A DNA stretch of 64,000 nucleotides from Thermohalobaculum sp050331335 (GCA_050331335.1 JBHJGY010000050.1:1-64000); one strand, 5' to 3'. Numbered from the stretch's first letter, positions 50,147-59,796 are shown. Made by a program: numbers and translations. Notes: generated by a model from the sequence alone, not told the origin.

Positions 50147-52504
50147 ATGCAAGCTCCGATGATCCATGGCCGCCTTTGGTCTGTCGTCTTGTCGGTGTGC
50201 CTGGCGATTTGGCTTGGGCTGTTCGTCGCATTGGGCGCAGCCGCGCAGTCCGTGCCAGGTGTGCCGGACACCGGCAGCGCCGGGCAACCCGAGGAAGCCG
50301 GGGCGTCGGCAGCTCCGACCGAGGCTGACTTCTCCAGCCCCGAGGCCGTCCGCGCCTTGATGGCGCGACTTTCGGATGCCGAGGTCCGGGCGCTCCTTCT
50401 CGAGCGCCTCGATGCCGTCGCGAGCGAGGCTGCCAAGCCCGAGGACATCGAGACGGGCCTCGACAACATTGCCTTGGAAGGGCTCCGGGGTTTTACTTCG
50501 TCGCTTTCTTGGGCGATGTCGGTGGCGCCAAATCTCGCAAGCGGTGTGGGCGATGCGCTCTCGCGCTTCTACGAACCGCGGGGGGCGGACGGCGCGCTCT
50601 GGGTGGTCTTCGCCTTCATCATCGGGCTTGCGGCCGGTATCGGCGCGGTGTTGCTGTTCCGGTGGCCGACCGCACCGTTGCGTCGGATCGTCCTCCCGGC
50701 CGATGTCGAGCCCACCCTTGCCAAGCAGATCAGCCTTCTCGCGCTGCGCTTGGCCTTCGAAGTGGCGGAGGTGGTCATCGTCTTGTGGGTCGCTTGGCAG
50801 GTGATCTCGCTGCTGACCCTCCCAGCGGTCGAGGGAATTGCACCCTCCGACAACCTCGTGCTGTGGTTTTTCCTGAAGGAACCGGTGTTCAACGCGCTCG
50901 TCGTGGCGGCCGTCTCCCGGTTTCTCCTCGCCCCCCGGGTACCGGCGTTGCGGCTGGTTCATATGGACGATCAGCAGGCCCGTGTCCTCTATTTCGGCCT
51001 GATCGGGTTCGCGCTCTTGGCCGGGATCAGGAGCTTTCTGCTCAGCTTTCTCGGCGGCCATGGCGTTAACCTCGCCGATGTCCGGCTGGGGTTTTGGCTG
51101 ACGCTGCTGATGTATGGCTGGATGTTCGTCCTTGTCTGGCGGGCGCGCCGCGGGCTGACCCAGTCGCTGATCGGCGTGGTCGGCGAGGTGACCCCGGGCG
51201 AGCGCCGCTTTGCCGAGCTGTATCCCTATCTGGCGATGGGCCTGATCGCGGCGGTCTGGGCGCTGTCCGAGACCTTCGTGGGCCTAGAGCTTTGGGGATT
51301 GCTCGACGGACGGCTGCCGCTCACGCTGTTGATCCTCGTCTTCGCGCCTGGGGCCGACCGGATCGTGCGCGCGCTGGTCTATCGGGTGCAGCCACCTGCT
51401 GAGGGCACCGGCGAGATGGCGGAGCGCGCCTTCGCCAAGACGCGGCGGGGGTACATCCGAATCGGCCGGGTGCTTCTCGTCTTCGTGCTCATGATGATCG
51501 TCCAGGAGATTTGGAACTTCTCGCTGCGCGATCTTGCAGGGGCAGGTGTCGGCGCGCAATTCGCCGGCCGGTTGATCGAGGCGGGGCTCACTTTGGGCGT
51601 CGGCTACATCCTCGTGGAGGCGGTGGCGATCTGGATCAACGGGATGCTCGCCCGGGAGACCGCGGCACCGGAGCCGGATGCGGAAGAACCCGGTGGCGGC
51701 GAGGGCGGTGGTGTGGGCGAGTCGCGGCTCGCGACCGTATTGCCGCTCATCAGCTTCGCCGCCCAGGCCGCGATCATGGTGATCACGGCCTTGACTGCGC
51801 TGTCCACGCTCGGCATCGACACAACGCCGTTGCTCGCCGGTGCCGGTATTGTGGGCATCGCGATCGGCTTCGGTGCGCAGACATTGGTTTCGGACATCGT
51901 GTCCGGGGTTTTCTTCCTCATCGACGATGCCTTCAGGACCGGGGAATATGTCGAGGTCGAAGGCACGGTCGGCACCGTCGAGAAGATCTCCGTGCGCTCG
52001 CTCAGACTCCGCCATCACGAGGGGCGGGTGCACACCATCCCGTTCGGCCAAATCCCCAAACTCACGAATTATTCCCGCGACTGGGTGATCATGAAGCTGC
52101 GCTTCACCGTGCCTTTCGACACTGACCTTGAGAAAGTCCGCAAGCTCTTCAAAAAGATCGGTCAGGAGATGGTCGCCGACGACCGGTTCAAGGACGACTT
52201 TTTGCAGCCGTTTAAATCGCAAGGCGTGTTCGAGGTCGACGATGTCGGCATCGTGATCCGAGGTAAGTTCATGGCCAAGCCCGGACGGCAGTGGAGCCTG
52301 CGCAAGGAAATCTATGCCCGTGTGCAGCGCGCCTTCGAGGAGAACGATCTGCACTTCGCCCGTAAGGAGGTTCGGGTGAAGATCGATACCGATCCGGGCA
52401 CCCTCACGCCCGAGCAACGGCAGGCCGTCGCCGGTGCCGCTGCTGAGGCGGCCCAGGCCGCGCCCTTGGCGGGGCGGCCTGAGCCCGCCGGCGAGCCGCG
52501 CTGA
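50147..52504 (+). CDS. Large MscS-family mechanosensitive channel
   Basis: A 785-residue inner-membrane channel. A Sec signal (to about residue 35) leads into an acidic region, then about ten membrane segments. The C-terminal MscS core has the pore helix and beta domain: AGIVGIAIGFGAQTLVSDIV, then SGVFFLIDDAFRTGEYVEVEG. Length and layout fit YbiO-like channels, which relieve hypo-osmotic shock. GGGGGAGGGCGAGAGA precedes the ATG at 50147. It stands alone and converges on the CAP/RTX gene. Confidence 0.93.
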   Translation: MQAPMIHGRLWSVVLSVCLAIWLGLFVALGAAAQSVPGVPDTGSAGQPEEAGASAAPTEADFSSPEAVRALMARLSDAEVRALLLERLDAVASEAAKPEDIETGLDNIALEGLRGFTSSLSWAMSVAPNLASGVGDALSRFYEPRGADGALWVVFAFIIGLAAGIGAVLLFRWPTAPLRRIVLPADVEPTLAKQISLLALRLAFEVAEVVIVLWVAWQVISLLTLPAVEGIAPSDNLVLWFFLKEPVFNALVVAAVSRFLLAPRVPALRLVHMDDQQARVLYFGLIGFALLAGIRSFLLSFLGGHGVNLADVRLGFWLTLLMYGWMFVLVWRARRGLTQSLIGVVGEVTPGERRFAELYPYLAMGLIAAVWALSETFVGLELWGLLDGRLPLTLLILVFAPGADRIVRALVYRVQPPAEGTGEMAERAFAKTRRGYIRIGRVLLVFVLMMIVQEIWNFSLRDLAGAGVGAQFAGRLIEAGLTLGVGYILVEAVAIWINGMLARETAAPEPDAEEPGGGEGGGVGESRLATVLPLISFAAQAAIMVITALTALSTLGIDTTPLLAGAGIVGIAIGFGAQTLVSDIVSGVFFLIDDAFRTGEYVEVEGTVGTVEKISVRSLRLRHHEGRVHTIPFGQIPKLTNYSRDWVIMKLRFTVPFDTDLEKVRKLFKKIGQEMVADDRFKDDFLQPFKSQGVFEVDDVGIVIRGKFMAKPGRQWSLRKEIYARVQRAFEENDLHFARKEVRVKIDTDPGTLTPEQRQAVAGAAAEAAQAAPLAGRPEPAGEPR

Positions 52505-52513
52505 CGCGGCATA

Positions 52514-52575
52514 CCCCGCCGCCTGCGGGGCGGGCGATCGGGCCGCGCCGACCGGCCGCCGCCCGACCGGGCGGC
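52514..52575. terminator. Double hairpin between convergent mscS-like and CAP/RTX genes
   Basis: Two perfect stems fill the 90-base gap: CCCCGC/GCGGGG (52514-52530) and GCCGCCC/GGGCGGC with a GACC loop (52558-52575). No T-runs follow, but the placement between converging stops fits a bidirectional terminator. Confidence 0.55.
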
Positions 52576-52594
52576 AGCCGCGCCGCCCTCAGCG

Positions 52595-54793
52595 TCAGCC
52601 GTTGAGGACCCAAACGCCGGCTTCGAGATCCGGTTCCGTCCGGGCGATGTTTTCGTCGCTGTTGGCAAACACCTCGAGCAGGTCGCCCCGCGGCACCCCC
52701 GCTTCGAAAGCGTCGACCCAGAATTCAAGGCCGTCCTGATCCGGCGCGCGGCCCAGAACATTGTCGTAGAGCTGGGTCACGTACTCGGTGCTTGAGAGGT
52801 CGGTCCCGTATTTCTCGATGAACTCCGGGCTGTTGACGAAGATGTCGGCAACCTCGCCGAAGTCCGCCCCGGCATCGAGTTCGCCAATCCAGAAGACGAG
52901 GCCGCCCGCATCCGGGGTGCGCACGAAGGCGGCGGCGTAGAGGCGATAGGCGGCGGCGAGATTGGCGCTCTCGATGCCGAAGAGGAGGTCGCCGTCGAGC
53001 AGATCGACCCGTTCGATGCCGGTCAGGCTGTCGGTGGCGCCGCTTGCATCGGTCACGGACAGCGTGCCGTCGGGCGCGGCTGTGACATCGGCCTCTGCGC
53101 GGGTCACCCGATAAACGGCTGTGTCGGAGCCGGCGCCGCCGTCGATGACGTCGACCCCGCCAAGGCCCTCGATCACGTCATCGCCGCCCAAACCGGAGAT
53201 TTGGTCTTCCTCTTCGGTGCCGACGAGGTTGTTGGCCGCTTCCGTGCCCGTGACCGTGGCGCCGGGGACGTCGAGCACGCTGATCTCGACCGGCAGGGTG
53301 TCTACCAGCCCGCCCCCGGCATCGAATACGTCCACATTCAGGCTCATGAGCGCCGCGGCTTCGTGGTCGAGCTGTGCTCCTTCGGCGACGACGATCACAC
53401 CGCCCTCGAGCCCGAACATCTGCGCGCCGGTCGTGTCGCCTGCTGTGAGCTGGTAGGTGAAGCCTTCGATCTCAGGCAGGCGCAGGACCTGGGTGCCTGG
53501 CGCCGTGTTCTCGCCGACCGTGGCCGCGATGCTGTCGGGCAGGATGGGCTCTGGCTCCGGCTCTGGCTCCGGCTCGGGTGTCGGGTCCTGATCCGGCTCG
53601 GGGGTCGGTCCGCCGCCGCCGTTGAGCTGAAGCGCTTCGGCGAAGCTCAAGGTCCCATCGGAAAAGGCCAGGATCTCGACGTCATCGGCGATGAAATCCG
53701 TGCCGGTCGCCGCACCGCTGATCAGCAGGCCGCCGCTGGTCGCCACCGCGCTGTAGTTTGCCGCGGGCTCCGGGAAGACCGCCCGGTCGGTGCCAGAGCC
53801 GCCATAGATTTCATCGTCGCCACTGCCGCCATCGAGTGTGTCGTCGCCAGCACCGCCCTCGAGCGTGTCTTGTCCGTTGATGCCGATGAACTCGTCGTTG
53901 CCAGCGCCGCCGGTCATCCGGTTGTCGGACGCGTCGCCCACGGAGTTGCCGCCATAGAGCCCCATATGCACGACATTCGAGATGCCGCCCAGGAGCAGCA
54001 CCTCGCCCGTGGTCACGATCGTGTCGCCATTGACGAGGTCGATCTTCACATTTTCCTGCGCCACGCGCACCAGCAGACCTTGGGTGCCGCCGCCGAACAC
54101 AACCTCCTGGATCCCCGTGCCGACATCCAGGCTGTAGCCGCCGCTGTCCCAGGTCTCGGCCTGGATGCCCGCCGCGATCGGCACGCCACCGGCCCCCTCG
54201 CCAGGCGAATAGAAGCCGTCACCGTCGGTGTCCGTATAAACCACGCCGGTGAGGTAGGGCCCGGTATCGTTGTAAGCGAAGTTCTCGGTCAGCATCGAGG
54301 CGTTGTAGGGCACGCCGCCGAGGGAGAATTCGCCGACGGCCTCGCCGAGGCCGATGCTCTCGAATGTGCCGTTCATGAGATTGGTGCGGTGGCTGGGGCT
54401 CACGAAGAGATTGTCGTGCAACTGGGCCGCATTGATCTCGCGCTGGCTGTCGGTCACGCCAGCTGTCGAACCGACCCAAGCGAGGTTCTCACCCCAACCC
54501 CAGGAGCCGGTGAAACCGTAGCCCGCGACATCCATCCGCTCGCCGCCGGAAGAGCCGCCCGCGCCGGTGTGGGAGAAGCTGTCGGTCGCGAGCATCCAGG
54601 CCGTGTGCTCGCGTGAGCTGTCGATGAGGGCCGGGTCGATCGCCAGGGGCTGCTTGGGGGTGCCGTCGATGGTGCCGGGCAGAAGGTTCTCGTTGAGGTC
54701 GATGCCCAACCGCGCCGCCTCCGCCTCGGGATCGGCCCGCGCGGTGTTGATCAGTTCGAGGATGTATTGTTCGAGATCGCTCGGCGCCGCCAT
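52595..54793 (-). CDS. Secreted CAP-superfamily protein with RTX repeats and DUF4214 domain
   Basis: A 732-residue exoprotein. Residues 5-190 are a CAP (SCP/PR-1) domain with EHTAWML, HTGAGG, GWGENLAW and SPSHRTNLMN carrying the typical His/Glu pairs. A carbohydrate-binding-like region follows, then RTX motifs (GGAGNDEF, GGAGDDTLDGGSGDDEIYGG), a Pro-Glu linker (about 435-455), a cadherin-like domain, a second RTX turn and a C-terminal DUF4214 (YRLYAAAFVRTPDAGGLVFW; LGRAPDQDGLEFW). The start at 54793 has AAGGAG six bases upstream. No Sec signal; type I secretion is likely. Function unknown. Confidence 0.86.
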   Translation of the reverse strand: MAAPSDLEQYILELINTARADPEAEAARLGIDLNENLLPGTIDGTPKQPLAIDPALIDSSREHTAWMLATDSFSHTGAGGSSGGERMDVAGYGFTGSWGWGENLAWVGSTAGVTDSQREINAAQLHDNLFVSPSHRTNLMNGTFESIGLGEAVGEFSLGGVPYNASMLTENFAYNDTGPYLTGVVYTDTDGDGFYSPGEGAGGVPIAAGIQAETWDSGGYSLDVGTGIQEVVFGGGTQGLLVRVAQENVKIDLVNGDTIVTTGEVLLLGGISNVVHMGLYGGNSVGDASDNRMTGGAGNDEFIGINGQDTLEGGAGDDTLDGGSGDDEIYGGSGTDRAVFPEPAANYSAVATSGGLLISGAATGTDFIADDVEILAFSDGTLSFAEALQLNGGGGPTPEPDQDPTPEPEPEPEPEPILPDSIAATVGENTAPGTQVLRLPEIEGFTYQLTAGDTTGAQMFGLEGGVIVVAEGAQLDHEAAALMSLNVDVFDAGGGLVDTLPVEISVLDVPGATVTGTEAANNLVGTEEEDQISGLGGDDVIEGLGGVDVIDGGAGSDTAVYRVTRAEADVTAAPDGTLSVTDASGATDSLTGIERVDLLDGDLLFGIESANLAAAYRLYAAAFVRTPDAGGLVFWIGELDAGADFGEVADIFVNSPEFIEKYGTDLSSTEYVTQLYDNVLGRAPDQDGLEFWVDAFEAGVPRGDLLEVFANSDENIARTEPDLEAGVWVLNG

Positions 54794-55043
54794 GAGCCGC
54801 TCCTTCATATATCCAATGCACGAGGCCACCCACTGCGCTGCCTCGCCTTTGAGTTGAGTGATGCGCGAGAATCGTCGTCTGGTAAAGTCTTGCAATCGTT
54901 AACGGGCAGGGCTTTGGCGGATTTGTACGGCGGTGTTGATCCGGTCTTGCTGCGGCACCGGTGTGCGTCGGGTGCGCGCACCCTTTGATTTCCCATATCT
55001 CGAATGTATATTATAGCACGTGGATCAATCTAACGAGGCACGC
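54794..55043. promoter_or_regulatory. Divergent promoter region, CAP/RTX gene versus metallo-hydrolase gene
   Basis: A 250-base interval with an AT-rich patch (54995-55017, containing TATATTATA) just upstream of the metallo-hydrolase gene, a likely -10 region. No clear operator palindrome is recognised. Confidence 0.45.
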
Positions 55044-55931
55044 ATGACCCAGCTTGAGCCGACCCAGGCCCGTCCAGAGGTGACGGCGTTCTTCGACGAG
55101 GCGACGAACACGGTTTCCTACATCGTCGCCGACCCCCAATCCTCCGCGTGCGCCGTCATCGATAGCGTGCTGGATTTTGACCAGGCGGCCGGACGCATCA
55201 CCACCGCCTCGGCCGACCGGCTCGCGGACCACATCCGCGACCGCGGCCTGGAGACGGCCTGGATCCTGGAGACCCATGTCCATGCCGACCACCTGTCGGC
55301 GGCGCCTTATCTCCAGGAGCTGCTGGGGGGAAAGATCGGCATCGGTGCCGAGATCGTCGCGGTTCAGGAGACCTTCGGCAAGATCTTCAACGCGGGCACC
55401 GAGTTCGCCCGTGACGGCAGCCAGTTCGACGCGCTTTTCCGCGAGCAGGACCGCTTCACGGTCGGGGGCTTGCAGGCCCAGGTGCTGCACACGCCGGGAC
55501 ACACGCCCGCTTGCCTGACCTATGTGATCGGCGATGCGGCTTTCGTGGGGGACACGCTGTTCATGCCGGATTTCGGGACGGCCCGTTGCGACTTCCCGGG
55601 CGGTTCCGCGGAAATGCTGTGGGCCTCGATCCAGAAGATCCTCAGCCTGCCCGATGAGACGCGGATATTTGTCGGGCACGACTACAAGGCCGCCGGGCGC
55701 GATGTTTATGCCTGGGAGAGCACCGTGGGCGAGCAGAAGGCGCGCAACGTCCATGTCGGGGCGGGCGCCGATCAGGAGACGTTCGTTGCCGCGCGCACCG
55801 AGCGGGACAAAACATTGGGCATGCCGAAGCTGATCGTGCCGTCGATCCAGGTCAATATGCGGGCAGGTCGGATGCCGCCGGCGGAGGACAACGGCACGAC
55901 CTATCTAAAAGTCCCGATCAACCGCCTTTAA
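55044..55931 (+). CDS. MBL-fold metallo-hydrolase, ETHE1/Blh persulfide dioxygenase-like
   Basis: A 295-residue protein. The metal motif THVHADHLSA (His78, His80, Asp82, His83), HTPGHTPACLTY and VGDTLFMPDFGTARCDFPGG match the persulfide dioxygenase branch (one iron), which oxidises glutathione persulfide during sulfide detoxification. The C-terminal tail with PSIQVNMRAGRMPP is also typical. The ATG at 55044 has a GAGG upstream; an in-frame GTG at 55020 is an alternative. An Rrf2 regulator converges from 32 bases away. Confidence 0.87.
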   Translation: MTQLEPTQARPEVTAFFDEATNTVSYIVADPQSSACAVIDSVLDFDQAAGRITTASADRLADHIRDRGLETAWILETHVHADHLSAAPYLQELLGGKIGIGAEIVAVQETFGKIFNAGTEFARDGSQFDALFREQDRFTVGGLQAQVLHTPGHTPACLTYVIGDAAFVGDTLFMPDFGTARCDFPGGSAEMLWASIQKILSLPDETRIFVGHDYKAAGRDVYAWESTVGEQKARNVHVGAGADQETFVAARTERDKTLGMPKLIVPSIQVNMRAGRMPPAEDNGTTYLKVPINRL

Positions 55932-55962
55932 CGCGGCGGCGCGACCGGTGCCCGGGGCTTGC

Positions 55963-56424
55963 CTAGCCTGCCGGGTCTGCCGGCGCGGCAACCGCCGGCT
56001 CCAGCCGGTCCAACAGGCTTGTCCGGTTCGCTGAGATATCGGCCACGGTGATGCCATCGAGGACGGCCAGAAAAGCTGCTGTGGCCTGGTGAAGCGCCTC
56101 TGAGAGCCGGCAGATCCCGATAAGCGGGCAAGTGTTGGTCGCGGGGTCGAAGCACTCGACCAGGTGCATCGAGCCCTCGGTCACGCGGACCACGTCGCCG
56201 ACCCGGATTTCCTCGGCGGGCCGGGCCAGGCGAAAGCCGCCGCGCCGGCCGCGCTGGGTTTCGATGAAGCCGGCCTTACCCAATTCGTGCACGATCTTCG
56301 TCACATGGGCGTGGCTCAAACGGTGGGCCCGAACCACATCGTCCACCCGGCTTAGGTGTGGGGCTCGCAACGCCGCCAACTGCAAGGCTCGTAAGGCGAA
56401 ATTCGAGTAACTGGTCAATTTCAT
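55963..56424 (-). CDS. Rrf2-family Fe-S regulator (NsrR-like)
   Basis: A 153-residue winged-HTH regulator opening MKLTSYSNFALRALQLAALR, with the DNA-binding segment LSHAHVTKIVHELGKAGFIE and GRRGGFRLARP. Three conserved cysteines occur in VECFDPATNTCPLIGICRL, spaced C-X8-C-X5-C, suitable for an Fe-S cluster as in NsrR (nitric oxide) and IscR. It is convergent with the metallo-hydrolase gene. Which genes it controls is not visible. Confidence 0.9.
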   Translation of the reverse strand: MKLTSYSNFALRALQLAALRAPHLSRVDDVVRAHRLSHAHVTKIVHELGKAGFIETQRGRRGGFRLARPAEEIRVGDVVRVTEGSMHLVECFDPATNTCPLIGICRLSEALHQATAAFLAVLDGITVADISANRTSLLDRLEPAVAAPADPAG

Positions 56425-56555
56425 CGAATGTCTCTCCCGGAAATTAAACTTCGAAAGAGCCTACCGGTTTTTTCGGCGATGAAAAGCCCATCAATTGACC
56501 TTTGCGTCGACCGGACGCCTGACGGCGCCCGATCTCGATTCTTTCGCGGCGCGGA

Positions 56556-58106
56556 TCAGCCGAACCACCACCGCTCCACATACCGGCCGCCATCGAGGGC
56601 CCAGTTGGACGCCACGTCCGGGCCGTGCTGCACCCGGTCCTGCATGCCGTAGACATAGTTGGCGAAGGCCCAGACGACGACGCCGCCCTCGTCTTTAAGG
56701 ATCTCCTGCATCTCGGAATAGATCTCGGCGCGCAGCGCATTGTCGGTTTCGCCGCGTCCTTGGACGAGAAGCTCGTTAAAGCGCTCGTGCTCGAAGTTGG
56801 TGTCGTTCCAGTTCGCGCCCGAGGCGTAGGCCTGGGTGAACATCCAGTCGCAGGTCGGCCGGCCGCCCCAATAGCAGGCGCACCACGGCTTCTTCAGCCA
56901 GATGTTCGACCAGTAGCCATCCGACGGGACCCGCTCGACCCGCATGTTGATGCCGGCCTTGGCCAAGTGCTCTTGCATCAGCACCGAGGCATCCACTGCG
57001 CCCGCATAGGCCGCGTCGGCCGCAGAAAGCACAAGCTCCTCGCCCGAGTAGCCGGCCTTCTTCAGGTGGAACTTGGCGCGGTCGATATCCTGGGTGCGCT
57101 GTTCTAGCTCGGCGGCGTGGAACGGGACCGAGGGGGCGATCGGGTGGTCGTTGGCAAGCGTGCCGTGACCGAACAGGATCTTGTCCATCAGCTCTTGACG
57201 GTCGATCGCGAACTTGACCGCCAGACGCAGGTCGTTGTTGTCGTAGGGCGCGACGTCGGTCAGCATCGGCGTGGTGTAGTGCAAGAAGCCGGTGGCCTCC
57301 TCGATGCGCAGGCCCGGACGGCGGCCCAGCAGCGACACCGTCTTAAGGTCGACGCGGCTCATCAGGTCGATCTTGTCGGTGGCAAGCGCCGACTGACGGG
57401 CGGCTGCATCGGCGACATAGAGGATCTCGAGCTCGTCGAAATGCGCGCGACCCTCTTTCCAGTAGTCGTCGCGGCGGCGGAGCACGGTGCGCACGCCCGG
57501 CTCGAAGCTCTCCAGGATGTAGCCGCCGGTGCCCACGTAGTCCTGCCAGTTCACGCGGCCGTCTTCCAGCGGCATCATCAGCAGGTGATAGTCGGCCATC
57601 AGATACGGGAAATCCGCATTGCCGCCGGTGAGCTTGAAGCGCACGGTGGTGTCGTCGACAGCTTCGATCCCGTCGATGATCGCGCCAACGTCCTTGGCGG
57701 CCGATTTCGAGTCCTCGCCGCGGTGATAGTCGATCGAGGCGGCCACATCGGCCGCGGTCAGCTTGCGCCCGTCGGAGAAGGTGACCCCGTCGCGAACCCG
57801 GAAGGTCCAGGTGGCGGCATCGGAGCTCGCCTCCCATTCAGACGCGGCATCGCCGACCAGCTCACCGTTTGGTGCGATTTCGGTCAGCGTCGAGTGCGAG
57901 GCGAACCCCACCGAAATCATGTAGATATCGGTGTAGCTCTGCGGGTCGAGGGTGTCCGCGGTCGAACCCTCGGCGAGGGCGACGCGCAGCGTGCCGCCTT
58001 TCTTCGGCTCGGCGGCGAGGGCGCCCGTCCCCAGCCCTGCGATGAGGCCGGTGGCCGCGGTGCCTTCCAGGAAGCGGCGGCGGGTGGGTGTCGGTAAGTC
58101 GGTCAT
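56556..58106 (-). CDS. Peptide/nickel-type ABC transporter substrate-binding protein (family 5), orphan
   Basis: A 516-residue protein with a twin-arginine-like signal (TRRRFLEGTAATGLIAGLGT) and the SBP family 5 fold: GGTLRVALAEGSTADTLDP, WTFRVRDGVTFSDGRKLTAADVAASIDYH, GTGGYILESFEPG and AVKFAIDRQELMDKIL. It binds oligopeptides or small amines for an ABC importer. No permease or ATPase gene is adjacent. GGGAGAG before the ATG at 58106 fixes the start. Confidence 0.9.
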   Translation of the reverse strand: MTDLPTPTRRRFLEGTAATGLIAGLGTGALAAEPKKGGTLRVALAEGSTADTLDPQSYTDIYMISVGFASHSTLTEIAPNGELVGDAASEWEASSDAATWTFRVRDGVTFSDGRKLTAADVAASIDYHRGEDSKSAAKDVGAIIDGIEAVDDTTVRFKLTGGNADFPYLMADYHLLMMPLEDGRVNWQDYVGTGGYILESFEPGVRTVLRRRDDYWKEGRAHFDELEILYVADAAARQSALATDKIDLMSRVDLKTVSLLGRRPGLRIEEATGFLHYTTPMLTDVAPYDNNDLRLAVKFAIDRQELMDKILFGHGTLANDHPIAPSVPFHAAELEQRTQDIDRAKFHLKKAGYSGEELVLSAADAAYAGAVDASVLMQEHLAKAGINMRVERVPSDGYWSNIWLKKPWCACYWGGRPTCDWMFTQAYASGANWNDTNFEHERFNELLVQGRGETDNALRAEIYSEMQEILKDEGGVVVWAFANYVYGMQDRVQHGPDVASNWALDGGRYVERWWFG

Positions 58107-58593
58107 GGAACTCTCCCGTCGTGATTGTTTCACAGAGGGCATCGCGGTTAGCGCGCGTGCCGGTGAAATCAGTTGTCCACCATAATCGCGTTTGCGCAAA
58201 GCTCTTCGGTGATCTGGCGGCTCCGAGACAGGCTAAGGCTAAGGCCAAGCGGGGGCGGGAGCGGGGGCGAGGGCCAGAGCTGCCTCGGCATGCCGGTTGG
58301 CCCTCCTCGCTCGGGATGAAGCTGCTCGGCCATCCGCCGCTCTTGGCAGCGTGACTTTCGTTTCTTGGCCGCATGCTGCGAGGTGATCGTCGCTCACCGC
58401 TCCGTCGACTGCCGCCGGCAGGCATCGCGCTGCTGCATGTCTGTTTACTGCTTTCGTGTAACTAAAAGGTATCAGGACTTGCGAGTTCGAGCGGCGGTCG
58501 GCACCCTCTATGCAGATTTAGCGGTGGAGAAGGTGGCGCCGGGCGAGATGCGTGACGGCCCGTGGCGCGGCCCAGTAAAGAGGAGATGGACGC
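58107..58593. other. Intergenic interval of about 0.49 kb with G-rich tandem repeats
   Basis: Between divergent genes. It contains GGCTAAGGCTAAGGCCAAG (58231-58249) and two 12-base units GCGGGGGCGGGA/GCGGGGGCGAGG (58249-58272), giving four G-runs that could fold as a quadruplex. A more AT-rich patch (58440-58475) may hold the promoter of the lysine-rich gene. No gene is supported. Confidence 0.5.
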
Positions 58594-59796
58594 GTGGGCG
58601 AGAAAATCACGATCATCAAGCATGACGACTGGTTTCGGGCTGTTCGCAAGGAAGTCAAGCTGCGACACATCGATCTGCCGGCGCAGAAGTTCGAATTCGC
58701 GCTGGAGATGGATAAGGGCCTGGTCGAGCATATCGACAACGACCCGCTGCTGCAGCAGAAGATCTGGACACCAGGGGTTGATGGTTGGGAATTGTTCGTC
58801 CGTGAGGCCGCCGCCATCGTCGGGACTGCCGATGATGAACTCCATCGGCATGTGATCGAATATGCTCGGATCGATCCCGAAGGCACAAAGAAAAAACTCG
58901 AAGCGATTAAAAAGAAAGTCATTACAGACGTTGAGAAACAGATGTCGACGACCCTGAATGGTATGAAAAATGGCACCATGCGGGTGATCGAAAACCTAAA
59001 GAAAACGAATAAGAAGCTCGTTAAGTATAAAGCCACCGTGGTCGTGGTATCGCTGATCCGGCTGGGTGCCCTGGGCATGTCACTCGCCGGCGTGATCTTG
59101 AGCCTGGGCACCAATGGCTTCGCCTGGGCCGCGTTGATCAAATCTTGCATCGGCATTGCGCAAGACATCGTCAACAAGAAGAAAGACCTTGCAAAGGTCC
59201 ATGGCGAAATCGACAAGATGGTCTCAACCCTGAGCAAGCGGGTCGACAAGCATCCCAAGCTTGCGAAAGGCGCCGAGGTCGGCAACCAGATAATCGCGGG
59301 CCTCCTTGCGAAAGAGTTCGGCAGCAGCGTGTCCAAACTCGGTAGTTTGGTAAACATGCACCGCCAAAAGCGCCTCGTGCTCTGGAAGCGTAATCACAAC
59401 CTTGCGATCGAGTTGAACAAGACGTTGAAATCGATCGAGAGTGAGAAGGACATCCCGCCAAAACTTAAAAAGGATGTGGATAAGATCCGGGAAGCCATCA
59501 TGAACTCGATCACTAAGATCGGGAAGAATGAAGAGATCCTGAAGAAGGCCGAGGTCTACGAACGGCAAATGGAGGCGGCGCTTAAGGACCTTAAGAAGGC
59601 GACCTCGGCGAAAAAGATCAAAGTGATCATGAAGACGATTATGATCACGGCGCAGATCGGTAAGGCGATCGCGCTCGACCTTACCGCCGATGAGAGCTTC
59701 CTGCGCGACCTCGGCGATGCGCTTGGCAAATCCGATGCGGTGCAAAAGGCGGGTGATGAGGCCAACAAGGCGGTCCAGAAGCTGCAGAACGTCTGA
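58594..59796 (+). CDS. Lysine-rich hypothetical protein with hydrophobic hairpin
   Basis: A 400-residue protein of no family I recognise. It starts at GTG 58594 behind AGAGGAG. Residues 1-95 form a mixed domain (WFRAVRKEVKLRHIDLPAQK; WELFVREAAAIVG). Residues 97-147 are a Lys-rich amphipathic helix, 148-192 are strongly hydrophobic with a Gly-rich turn (LGMSLAGVILSLGTNGFAWA), and 193-400 are long charged helices likely to form coiled coils. AAA/AAG codons and lower GC set it apart from its neighbours, suggesting recent transfer. The layout resembles pore-forming or membrane-active effectors, but no immunity or secretion gene is seen. Confidence 0.75.
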   Translation: MGEKITIIKHDDWFRAVRKEVKLRHIDLPAQKFEFALEMDKGLVEHIDNDPLLQQKIWTPGVDGWELFVREAAAIVGTADDELHRHVIEYARIDPEGTKKKLEAIKKKVITDVEKQMSTTLNGMKNGTMRVIENLKKTNKKLVKYKATVVVVSLIRLGALGMSLAGVILSLGTNGFAWAALIKSCIGIAQDIVNKKKDLAKVHGEIDKMVSTLSKRVDKHPKLAKGAEVGNQIIAGLLAKEFGSSVSKLGSLVNMHRQKRLVLWKRNHNLAIELNKTLKSIESEKDIPPKLKKDVDKIREAIMNSITKIGKNEEILKKAEVYERQMEAALKDLKKATSAKKIKVIMKTIMITAQIGKAIALDLTADESFLRDLGDALGKSDAVQKAGDEANKAVQKLQNV

